NCBI GenBank assembly: GCA_022759345.1
Contig: JAEMPK010000035.1
Span: 1-7,226 of the forward strand
DNA from: Pyrobaculum sp.
Lineage (GTDB): Archaea; Thermoproteota; Thermoprotei; Thermoproteales; Thermoproteaceae
DNA length: 7,226 nt
Direction of reading: 5' to 3'
The notes under the pieces are model-generated. The model was not told the origin of the DNA and made no database searches. It worked only from the letters and a program-made list of their open reading frames with translations. How positions within the stretch are numbered: position 1 is the first letter of the stretch; every line of letters starts with the position of its first letter. Below, piece after piece: positions 1 to 5,850 of this stretch. The position numbers and the translations under genes were made by a program.

Positions 1-539
1 GGGGCGTCACCGTCATAGGCCCCAACTGCCCCGGCATCGTGGCGCCGCCGGTGAGGGTCAAGCTTGGCATCATGCCCAACAGCATCTACCAGACGCCGGG
101 CAAGATCGCCGTAGTCAGCAGATCTGGCACGTTGACCTACGAAATCTCGTATCAGCTGGTGCGGGCTGGGTTTGGCATAAACGTGGCCATCGGCGTCGGC
201 GGAGACCCGGTGGTGGGGCTGGACTTGATGGAGGCGACGCTTAAGGTGGCGCAGGACCCGGAGGTGGAGGGCATAGTCGTGATAGGCGAGGTCGGCGGCG
301 ACGCAGAGGAGCGCCTCGCCAAACTCTACGCCGAGGGCGCAATAAACAAGCCAATCGTGGCGTACGTCGCGGGCCGCACGGCGCCTCCGGGCAAACGCAT
401 GGGCCACGCAGGCGCCATAGTGATGCTGGGGTCCGGCGACGCCAAGAGCAAGATAGAGGCGTTTAGATCCGTGGGGATACCGGTGGCCGAGACGCCGTTT
501 GAGGTTCCGCGACTACTTGCGGAACTTCTCAAAAAATAG
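1..539 (+). CDS. sucD: Succinyl-CoA synthetase (ADP/GDP-forming) alpha subunit, 5'-truncated by window edge
   Basis: This is the C-terminal ~178 residues of the CoA-binding and phosphohistidine subunit of succinyl-CoA synthetase, which interconverts succinyl-CoA and succinate with nucleotide phosphorylation as an alpha/beta heteromer in the cytosol. The first full codon is at position 3. The visible protein opens with the family signature GPNCPGI, followed by GIMP and VSRSGTLTYE. The catalytic-loop glutamate lies in GEVGGD (visible residue ~96). The phosphorylated histidine lies in GHAGAIV (codon 405-407), followed by the usual GSGDAKSKIEAF tail. The stop is TAG at 537-539. About 110 N-terminal residues (the CoA-binding Rossmann part) lie outside the window by comparison with the ~290-residue family length. 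The GTG at 39 is an internal valine, not a start. In Thermoproteales the enzyme would serve the citric acid cycle or the dicarboxylate/4-hydroxybutyrate CO2-fixation cycle (inference). A sucC gene is expected just upstream but is not visible. Confidence 0.96.
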   Translation, partial: GVTVIGPNCPGIVAPPVRVKLGIMPNSIYQTPGKIAVVSRSGTLTYEISYQLVRAGFGINVAIGVGGDPVVGLDLMEATLKVAQDPEVEGIVVIGEVGGDAEERLAKLYAEGAINKPIVAYVAGRTAPPGKRMGHAGAIVMLGSGDAKSKIEAFRSVGIPVAETPFEVPRLLAELLKK

Positions 540-551
540 CCCTTTTCCCAC

Positions 552-800
552 GTGAAATGCCAGATCTGCGGGTTTGAAGAGGCGGAGAGGAGGTGCCCGA
601 GGTGCGGCCGGTCAGTGTGCAGCTTCGACTGGGCGGGTGAGCACTGCGTCGTTTGCGCAGAAACTCTCTGCAGGATTTGTGGAAGAAACTTCTCAATTAC
701 CACCTGTGTCGTGTGTGGGCGACCTGTGTGCGAGGAATGTAGTGTACGGAGGGGGCTGGGAAGAGTATGTAAAAATTGTTTAAAGACCTCAGCTAGATAG
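552..800 (+). CDS. Small tandem cross-brace zinc-binding protein (two C4-type double-zinc modules)
   Basis: This 82-aa protein has 15 cysteines arranged as two copies of one module. Module 1 is C3xxC6-x8-C15xxC18-x4-C23xxD26-x5-C32xxC35. Module 2 is C40xxC43-x8-C52xxC55-x4-C60xxC63-x9-C73xxC76. The alternating CxxC pairs are the layout of cross-brace folds (B-box, RING or HIT-finger-like) that bind two zinc ions each, so four zincs are predicted. In module 1 an aspartate replaces one cysteine, and His31 is a spare candidate ligand. There is no transmembrane segment and no other domain. The start is GTG at 552, 12 nt after the sucD stop, with no Shine-Dalgarno motif. The next Met/Val starts would lose the first CxxC, so this start is favoured. 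It is probably cotranscribed with sucD. A short T-rich stretch (543-546) sits in the gap but is too weak to call a terminator. The function is unknown; a protein- or nucleic-acid-binding adaptor is possible but unproven. Confidence 0.85.
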   Translation: MKCQICGFEEAERRCPRCGRSVCSFDWAGEHCVVCAETLCRICGRNFSITTCVVCGRPVCEECSVRRGLGRVCKNCLKTSAR

Positions 801-810
801 GTAGTATATA

Positions 811-829
811 TATAAATAAGTTTATATAG
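811..829 (+). promoter_or_regulatory. Archaeal TATA/BRE promoter for the aminotransferase-threonine dehydratase unit
   Basis: An A/T-only run (TATAAATAAG followed by TTTATATAG) lies in the 50-bp gap before the ATG at 851. The box TTTATATA at 821-828 is centred about 26 nt upstream of that ATG. This is the spacing expected when transcription starts at or just before the start codon, as in leaderless crenarchaeal mRNAs. The preceding A-rich AAATAAG fits a TFB-recognition element. A GGAGG at 830-834 is ~16 nt from the ATG, too far for a standard ribosome-binding site. The upstream repeated TATATATA (806-813) could be an alternative box. No experimental start site is available. Confidence 0.7.
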
Positions 830-850
830 GGAGGACTGTGGGGTGTCGGT

Positions 851-2050
851 ATGAAGATAGGAGATCTCCTCTCGTCCCGCACCAAGTTCATGACGGCTAG
901 CGAAATAAGGGAGCTTTTGAGGTGGGCCACCGCCGACGTTATATCTTTCGGCGGCGGCATGCCGGACCCCTCCACGTTCCCCGTCGAGGACATAGCAAAG
1001 ATAGTTTCCTACGTCTTGGAGGCGTATCCACACCGGGCTCTTCAATACGGCTCTACCGAGGGCGTGGCGGAGCTCCGCCAGGAGATTGCAAAATTCAGCG
1101 AGTCCTACGCCGGAATTAAGGCAAAGCCGGAGAACGTGATGGTCACCGTGGGCAGTCAAGAGGCTCTTGAGCTTCTCGGCCGCGTCTTTATAGACCCCGG
1201 CGACGTGGTCATCACGGAGAACCCCACATACATAGCGGCTCTTCAGGCGTGGAGAGTCTACCAACCTAGGCTGGTAGGTGTGCCTATGGACGAACATGGC
1301 ATGGTGGTAGAAATTCTTGAAGAGACTGTGAAGAGGCTAAGGGCCGAGGGCGCTAGGATAAAGTTCGTCTACACGATACCGACGGCGCAGAACCCCAGCG
1401 GCCTTACCATGACTCAAGACAGGAGGAAATATTTGCTGGAGGTGGCTGAGAGATACGACTTATTGGTGGTGGAGGACGACCCCTACTCCTACTTCCTCTT
1501 CGAGCCCATCCAAGTATCTCCGATTAAGGCCTTGGACAAAAGCGACCGGGTGATCTACTTGTCGACTGCGTCTAAGATCTTTGCGCCGGGGTTCCGCCTC
1601 GGGTGGGTGATCGCCAATGAGGAGATCTTGAAGTGGTTCAACTTGGCTAAGCAGGCGCTGAACCTAAACACGTCGAATTTCGTCCAGTACATCTTCCTGG
1701 AGGGGCTCAGGCGCAACGTCGTTTTGAAGAACCTGCCACACGTGAGGGAGCTCTATAAGCGGAAGCGCGACGCCATGTTGGCGGCGCTTGAGACCTACAT
1801 GCCGCCTGGCGTCAGCTGGACCAGGCCCAGCGGCGGCATGTTTATATGGGCCACCGTGCCGCCTCACATCGACACTAGAGAGCTGTTGAAGGTGGCGGTG
1901 TCTCAGTACAAGGTGGCGTTTATCCCGGGCCACGGCTTCTTTGTAGATCAGTCAGTCAAAAACGCCATGCGGCTGAACTTCACGTACCCGACATTCGAGC
2001 AGATAAACGAGGGAATCCGCCGCCTCGCGATGGCGATAAAGGGTGCATGA
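851..2050 (+). CDS. PLP-dependent aminotransferase, class I/II (LysN/2-aminoadipate-aminotransferase-like)
   Basis: This 399-aa fold-type I aminotransferase is full length for the family. It should move an amino group between an amino acid and a 2-oxo acid using pyridoxal phosphate in the cytosol. Visible landmarks in order are FGGGMPDP near residue 33, QYGSTEG (65-71), the phosphate-loop GSQE (101-104), TAQNPSG with Asn181, VEDDPYSY with Asp209 for the PLP ring nitrogen and Tyr212, and STASKIFAPGFRLGW. In the last motif Lys242 forms the Schiff base and Arg249 binds phosphate. MRLNF holds Arg374, which clamps the substrate alpha-carboxylate. The sequence style resembles multisubstrate archaeal/Thermus enzymes annotated as LysN, acting on 2-aminoadipate, aromatic, branched-chain or glutamate substrates; the exact substrate cannot be read from sequence. 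The ATG at 851 is supported by the promoter box and a normal N-terminus (residues 1-24 match the family's leading helix). Its TGA overlaps the next gene's ATG, so the two are almost certainly cotranscribed and translationally coupled. Confidence 0.94.
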   Translation: MKIGDLLSSRTKFMTASEIRELLRWATADVISFGGGMPDPSTFPVEDIAKIVSYVLEAYPHRALQYGSTEGVAELRQEIAKFSESYAGIKAKPENVMVTVGSQEALELLGRVFIDPGDVVITENPTYIAALQAWRVYQPRLVGVPMDEHGMVVEILEETVKRLRAEGARIKFVYTIPTAQNPSGLTMTQDRRKYLLEVAERYDLLVVEDDPYSYFLFEPIQVSPIKALDKSDRVIYLSTASKIFAPGFRLGWVIANEEILKWFNLAKQALNLNTSNFVQYIFLEGLRRNVVLKNLPHVRELYKRKRDAMLAALETYMPPGVSWTRPSGGMFIWATVPPHIDTRELLKVAVSQYKVAFIPGHGFFVDQSVKNAMRLNFTYPTFEQINEGIRRLAMAIKGA

Positions 2051-3255
2051 TTCTTCTTGAGGAGGCGCTGAAGGTCATAAAAGAGAAGCAACAAGAAGGC
2101 AAGATCCACCGGACGCCGGTCCTCCGTTCGGAGTCGCTCTCTAGGATAACGGGGGGCGAGGTCTTCCTCAAGCTGGAGGCCCTCCAGAAGACCGGCAGCT
2201 TTAAGATCAGGGGGGCCTACTTCGCCATGCATAAATATATACAGGAGGGATACCGCGAGTTCATCACTGCATCTTCTGGCAACCACGCGCAGGGCGTCGC
2301 CTACGCGGCGCAGCTACACGGCGTGAAGGCTACGGTGGTGATGCCAGAGACGACGCCGTGGCTGAAGGTTAAGAAGACTCAGGACTACGGCGCCTCAGTG
2401 ATCCTCTATGGCGAGAGCTATTACGAAGCTGAGAAGAGAGCCATGGAGCTTGTTAGAGAGGGCGTCAAGTTCCTCCACGCCTACAACGACTACTATGTGA
2501 TTTCAGGACAGGCTACGTTGGGGGTGGAAATCCTTGAAGACGTCAACGACGTTGACGTGGTCGTCGTTCCGATCGGCGGCGGCGGTTTAATATCTGGCGT
2601 CGCCTACGCCGTCAAGAAGAGGAAGCCGTCTGCGAAGATCATCGGCGTGCAGGCCAGCGGCGCGCCCGCCGTCTATCTATCCTTGAGAGAAGGCAAGCCT
2701 ATAGTCATTGAGCGAGTGGACACAATCGCAGATGGCATTGCCGTCAAAAGGCCGGGCGACATAACGCTTAAGTTGATTCAAGAGTACGTAGACGACGTAG
2801 TTCTTGTTGACGACAACGAAATTGTAGACGCGATATACATACTGCTGGAGAGAACAAGGGTGGTGGCCGAGGGCGCGGGCGCCGCGTCGGTCGCCGCGTT
2901 GATGACCGGCAAAGTAGATGTCCGGGGGAGGAAGGCCGTGGCTGTGATATCAGGCGGAAACATAGACGCCCCTATTTTGATGCGTGTATTAATGAAGGCT
3001 TTGGCTAGACAACGGCGAGTGGTGAAGCTCGTCGGCGAAGTCCCCGATAGACCTGGAACCCTCGCCAAGGCAGCCTCTATACTGGCCGCACACAACGTAA
3101 ACATATTAGAGGTCTATCACGAGCGCTACGACCCAGAACAGAGGCCAAACTACGTCCGCCTCGTCTTCGTGGTGGAGGTGCCGAGCACCCTCGACATGTC
3201 TAAACTACTTGACGAGTTGGAGAAACACGGCTTCTACTTCGCCGTAGCGGAATAA
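2047..3255 (+). CDS. ilvA: Threonine ammonia-lyase (threonine dehydratase) with C-terminal ACT domain
   Basis: This 402-aa PLP enzyme of fold type II deaminates threonine (and usually serine) to 2-oxobutanoate (or pyruvate) plus ammonia, feeding isoleucine synthesis or threonine catabolism. KTGSFKIRGA holds the Schiff-base Lys53, SSGNHAQG (76-83) grips substrate, the glycine loop GGGG (177-180) holds PLP phosphate, and SGGN (302-305) contacts the pyridine nitrogen. Residues ~325-402 form one ACT domain, starting at VVKLVGEVPDRPGTLAK and ending at the C-terminus. A single ACT domain of this type suggests regulation by an amino acid or other small ligand; which one is not readable. The length matches the short one-ACT archaeal/TdcB-like form rather than the ~500-aa two-ACT E. 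coli IlvA, so tdcB would be an equally fair name. The ATG at 2047 lies in an ATGA overlap with the aminotransferase stop, with only a weak GGG upstream. Pairing with an aminotransferase suggests the 2-oxo acid and amino acid pools are managed together (inference). Confidence 0.95.
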   Translation: MILLEEALKVIKEKQQEGKIHRTPVLRSESLSRITGGEVFLKLEALQKTGSFKIRGAYFAMHKYIQEGYREFITASSGNHAQGVAYAAQLHGVKATVVMPETTPWLKVKKTQDYGASVILYGESYYEAEKRAMELVREGVKFLHAYNDYYVISGQATLGVEILEDVNDVDVVVVPIGGGGLISGVAYAVKKRKPSAKIIGVQASGAPAVYLSLREGKPIVIERVDTIADGIAVKRPGDITLKLIQEYVDDVVLVDDNEIVDAIYILLERTRVVAEGAGAASVAALMTGKVDVRGRKAVAVISGGNIDAPILMRVLMKALARQRRVVKLVGEVPDRPGTLAKAASILAAHNVNILEVYHERYDPEQRPNYVRLVFVVEVPSTLDMSKLLDELEKHGFYFAVAE

Positions 3256-3265
3256 TTAAAATACA
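3251..3265 (+). promoter_or_regulatory. Candidate A/T-rich promoter box for the alaX-antiporter unit
   Basis: The 26-bp gap between the threonine dehydratase stop and the AlaX ATG at 3282 is strongly A/T-rich (AATAATTAAAATACAG, overlapping the TAA stop). TTAAAATA at 3256-3263 is centred ~22-23 nt before the ATG. That is slightly short of the ideal leaderless spacing but compatible with a start a few bases into or at the ATG. AlaX could equally be read through from the upstream operon, so the call is tentative. Confidence 0.4.
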
Positions 3266-3281
3266 GAAAAAATCTACGTTC

Positions 3282-3998
3282 ATGAGGACCAAGTTACTCT
3301 ATCAGGAGGACTCCTACATAAAGGAGTTCGACGCCACAGTCCTCGAGGTCTCCGGCAACGAGGTCGTGCTGGACAAAACCGCGTTTCACGACGGGACGGG
3401 TGGAGTTCAGGCAGACAGCGGGTTTATAGAATTCGCCGGGGAGAGATACGCCGCCACGGCGGCACATAAGGGAGGTGAGGTGGTACACATCCTCGACAGA
3501 ACGCCCGCATTTAAGCCGGGCGACGTGGTGCGGGGCGTGTTAGACTGGGAGAAGAGATACAGAAAGATGAGGCTACACACGGCAGCGCATATACTCGCCG
3601 CAGTGCTTTACAGCAAACACAACGCCTTGATCACGGGGGGCGACATAACCCCAGACTACGCCCGCGACGACTTCAACATCGAGGGAGACATGGCGACCGT
3701 GAGGAGGATCTTCGAGGAGGCCGTGGCGGAGGCCAACGAGATCGCCAAGAGGGGGCTCGAGGTAAAGGTATACTGGCTCCCGAGGGAGGAGGCCCTCAAG
3801 ATTCCGGGCATCGTGAAGCTGGCCGAGAAGATGCCCCCCGACGTCCCCCAGCTCAGGATAGTGGAGATACCTGGCGTAGACATCCAAGCCGACGGCGGCC
3901 CCCACGTGAAAAACACACGCGAGATAGGGACGATAAAAATTCTCAAGATTGAAAACAGGGGTAAGGGCAAGAAGAGGCTTTACTACACGGTGGAGTGA
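3282..3998 (+). CDS. alaX: Alanyl-tRNA editing protein AlaX (AlaX-M type), tRNA-Ala trans-editing hydrolase
   Basis: This 238-aa protein is homologous to the editing domain of alanyl-tRNA synthetase. Such proteins hydrolyse Ser-tRNA(Ala) and Gly-tRNA(Ala) in trans, protecting translation fidelity in the cytosol. An N-terminal beta-barrel part (1-~95) carries the glycine-rich motif HDGTGGVQADSG (36-47). The catalytic/metal half begins with RLHTAAH, giving the zinc ligands His99 and His103. The second ligand pair, usually C-x3-H, reads ADGGPHVKNTREIG: Asp204-x3-His208, so the cysteine is an aspartate and the usual GGTH is GGPH. The length fits AlaX-M (N-terminal domain present, no C-Ala domain) rather than the ~150-aa AlaX-S or ~400-aa AlaX-L. 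The start is ATG at 3282, and MRTKLLYQEDSYIKEF is the normal family N-terminus. The stop TGA (3996-3998) overlaps the antiporter's GTG, suggesting coupled translation although no functional link is obvious. Confidence 0.92.
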   Translation: MRTKLLYQEDSYIKEFDATVLEVSGNEVVLDKTAFHDGTGGVQADSGFIEFAGERYAATAAHKGGEVVHILDRTPAFKPGDVVRGVLDWEKRYRKMRLHTAAHILAAVLYSKHNALITGGDITPDYARDDFNIEGDMATVRRIFEEAVAEANEIAKRGLEVKVYWLPREEALKIPGIVKLAEKMPPDVPQLRIVEIPGVDIQADGGPHVKNTREIGTIKILKIENRGKGKKRLYYTVE

Positions 3999-5521
3999 AC
4001 CCGCTGGGGGAGGTCTCCATAGCGGTTTTCCTCGGCGTGTTGCTAGCCTACCTCCTCGACAGGTTGAGTCTCCCGCCCTTTCTCGGGTTCTTCCTCGCGG
4101 GGGCTTTTATAGGCAAAGTGCTCGACGTCTCTCTCCCCGGCATATACCTACAAGTCCTGCTGACCCTCGTGGCGTTTGAGGTGGGGCGGCAGCTGGGCAC
4201 GAGCGGTCTTTCCCCCGCGGCGTTTTTCGCCGCGCTGATCGAGGCCGCCCTCATCTTCGGCTTCTCTATCGCGGTGTTTAGACTCGGCGGCTTCTCAATA
4301 GCTGAGGCGCTTGTGGTTGCAGTAATGATGCTGAGCTCCTCAAGCATACTTACCTACAACCTGACCAAGACCCTCCCCGAGGCGGCCAGGACAATTGCGC
4401 TTTCGCTCACGACGCTCGAAGACGCCGTGCTCTTCTTCGCCCTCAGCCTCCTTCTGGGCGGCGCCACGCCGGACTTGCTACTGGTAAACCTAGTGGTGAT
4501 AATCGCCATAAGCGGCGCCGCGCTAGGGGTCTTTACATACGTCTACAGGTATATAATTGGGCGTGAATACGCCCTGCCCTTCGCCCTCGCCATGGCCTTC
4601 GGCTTCGTCTACGTGATTCAGCAATTCCAGCTGGCGTCTCCCTACCTGGGCGCCTTCATAGGAGGCTACCTCTTCTCAAGGGCAGACACACACGGCGTAC
4701 ATGTAAAAGAGGCAGCCGCCCTCTCGGGGCTTATCATATACCTCTACATGTTGGTCGTCGGCATATCTATTCCGACGCCGGCGGTGAACCCGATCTACCT
4801 CGCCCTCAGCCTCATGGTGGCGCTTGCGGCGGTTGTCATAAGGGCGGCGGCCGTGTTTTTAAGCGCGTTGTTTACAACAGGACAGCCCAAACTCTCCGCC
4901 GGCGTGGCGATGTCCATGGCCCACATCTCCGAGCTCTCCCTGTCCATCCCAGTTGTGGCATATACGCTCGGCGTTATAAAAAGCGCCGAGCTCGCCTTCG
5001 CGCTTGCGGTGACGCCCATATTTACCATGTTCCTCGCGCCGCTTGCGTGGAAGCGCCGAAGCGCAGTAGAGGATTACGTAGCCGCACGTATAAGAGAGCT
5101 GAGGACCACGGTGGCGTACGAGAAGCTGTACAAAGTGGTCACCCACGCCTTCATCACCGCGACGAAACTCGCCGTGGCGTCTCTCGCCGTTGCGCTGGCC
5201 GTGGCGTATCTAGGCGTATACGCGTTGGCGGTCCTCGCCCCCGCCTCATACTTCCTAGTGAAATACTCCAGGGAGATATACAAAGACCTTCTGATAGCCC
5301 TCAGGGAGTTCGAGAAGGCCCGCTACACCAGCATAGCCATACTAACCTCCACCCTCGCCCTAGCCACCTACGTGGTTTTCGCGTTGATAGCCAAGCTGGG
5401 GGAGCTCCACCTCTACGTGTCCCTGGCCGTGGTCGCCGTGCTTATCTTCTCGCTCTACATCATCTACTCGGAGCTATCCACAAAGCGCTTTGATAAGTCG
5501 ATTCAGCTCCTCCACAACTAA
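3995..5521 (+). CDS. CPA2-like monovalent cation/proton antiporter (KefB/NapA-type) with C-terminal membrane extension
   Basis: This 508-aa polytopic membrane protein has a hydrophobic core (residues ~1-352, about 12-13 segments) that resembles Na+(K+)/H+ exchangers. Motifs are LVAFEVGRQLG (Glu62, matching the family's 'IGLE' helix), the polar helix MMLSSSSIL (111-119), the ion-binding helix TTLEDAVLFF with Glu142-Asp143, and VIRAAAVFL with Arg283, where electrogenic CPA2 proteins have lysine. GVAMSMAHISELSLSI (303-318) matches the family's 'rGEfs' helix. A basic linker (353-380) leads to about four more hydrophobic stretches (near 382-406, 407-423, 444-466 and 470-491), with a charged loop around 424-443. 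There is no TrkA-N/RCK nucleotide-binding domain, so regulation must differ from KefB/KefC. It probably exchanges Na+ or K+ for H+ across the cytoplasmic membrane; ion and direction are unknown. The start is GTG at 3995 in a GTGA overlap with alaX. The last 48 bp are overlapped by the opposite-strand gene. Confidence 0.88.
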   Translation: MNPLGEVSIAVFLGVLLAYLLDRLSLPPFLGFFLAGAFIGKVLDVSLPGIYLQVLLTLVAFEVGRQLGTSGLSPAAFFAALIEAALIFGFSIAVFRLGGFSIAEALVVAVMMLSSSSILTYNLTKTLPEAARTIALSLTTLEDAVLFFALSLLLGGATPDLLLVNLVVIIAISGAALGVFTYVYRYIIGREYALPFALAMAFGFVYVIQQFQLASPYLGAFIGGYLFSRADTHGVHVKEAAALSGLIIYLYMLVVGISIPTPAVNPIYLALSLMVALAAVVIRAAAVFLSALFTTGQPKLSAGVAMSMAHISELSLSIPVVAYTLGVIKSAELAFALAVTPIFTMFLAPLAWKRRSAVEDYVAARIRELRTTVAYEKLYKVVTHAFITATKLAVASLAVALAVAYLGVYALAVLAPASYFLVKYSREIYKDLLIALREFEKARYTSIAILTSTLALATYVVFALIAKLGELHLYVSLAVVAVLIFSLYIIYSELSTKRFDKSIQLLHN

Positions 5522-5821
5522 CCTGAAGAACTTGTCCTCCACGGGAGGCACCTCGCCGCATTTCTCAACGCCTTCACGAAACGCCTTGGCCAAGCGGTAG
5601 TCGAGCCCAGTGACGCTCTCGGGGTCGGGCTCCGTCTCTGGCATAATTCTGGAGATGAGCGCTATGTGGTGGGCGTGGAGTTTGGCTGCGTTTTCAAGTT
5701 CTTCCTTAAAGTATTCAGAGTCCGCCAGCGAGAAGGCCTTCTGCCGGTGAACCTCGGCGAGGGCCTTTTTGATCTCTTCGAGGTCTCCTCTTTTTAGGAT
5801 AGCCACCACGTCCACGTTCAT
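5474..5821 (-). CDS. Hypothetical 115-aa charged alpha-helical protein
   Basis: I do not recognise this protein. It is soluble, rich in Glu/Lys/Leu and probably almost entirely helical: amphipathic stretches at about 13-27, 35-60, 73-90 and 94-112 are separated by a proline/acidic hinge (PETEPDPES, ~60-68). It has only two cysteines (Cys87 and Cys114, the latter next to the C-terminal Gly), no signal peptide, no membrane segment and no catalytic motif I can name. The reading frame is convincing as a gene because no other open frame covers 5522-5768 and its amino-acid makeup is protein-like. Its ATG (complement of 5819-5821) faces an A/T-rich divergent region shared with the next gene. Its 3' end overlaps the antiporter's last 48 bp tail-to-tail, so the two transcripts are complementary there. 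A helical-bundle partner protein for its divergent neighbour is a guess only. Confidence 0.72.
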   Translation of the reverse strand: MNVDVVAILKRGDLEEIKKALAEVHRQKAFSLADSEYFKEELENAAKLHAHHIALISRIMPETEPDPESVTGLDYRLAKAFREGVEKCGEVPPVEDKFFRLVVEELNRLIKALCG

Positions 5822-5836
5822 AGAAACGTCGGTGGT

Positions 5837-5850
5837 TATATGTATAATGA
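5837..5850 (-). promoter_or_regulatory. Candidate TATA region for the - strand 115-aa gene (divergent promoter)
   Basis: Read on the - strand, CATTATACATATAA lies 16-29 nt upstream of the ATG at 5821, bracketing the ~26-nt spacing expected for a leaderless archaeal transcript. The element is A/T-rich on both strands and could also direct + strand transcription starting near 5867-5870. That would place the + strand start downstream of the ATG at 5847. Confidence 0.5.

Noticed and set aside
540..550. CCTTTTCCC after sucD as a transcription terminator
   Set aside because: The T run is only four bases and the next gene starts at 552, so read-through is more likely.
326..1297. 323-aa open frame on the - strand across sucD, the zinc protein and the aminotransferase
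   Set aside because: It is antisense to three well-supported genes and crosses a promoter region; its composition is low-complexity His/Arg/Ser-rich and no motif is recognisable. It is a shadow of GC-rich coding DNA.
2229..2248. A/T-rich ATAAATATATA followed by AGGAGGG within threonine dehydratase, looking like an internal promoter and ribosome-binding site
   Set aside because: It encodes the normal HKYIQEG stretch of the enzyme and no separate open frame with a suitable start follows.
2207..2267. Possible C/D-box small RNA on the - strand (GTGATGA at 2267-2261, CTGA at 2210-2207)
   Set aside because: The spacing is plausible, but there is no convincing D'/C' pair and no terminal stem. The DNA encodes conserved PLP-site residues of threonine dehydratase, which explains the sequence.
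3949..4179. 76-aa + strand frame bridging alaX and the antiporter
   Set aside because: It is out of frame with two strongly supported genes, Arg/Pro-rich and shows no family motif.
5150..5157. GTGATGA C-box-like motif on the - strand inside the antiporter gene
   Set aside because: No CTGA box follows within 60-70 nt, so it does not form a C/D RNA.
5769..5846. N-terminal extension of the Cys-cluster protein back to an ATG at 5769
   Set aside because: It would lie 53 bp inside the divergent 115-aa gene and cross its promoter; the extra residues are Ser/Thr/Ile-rich and do not look like part of the protein.
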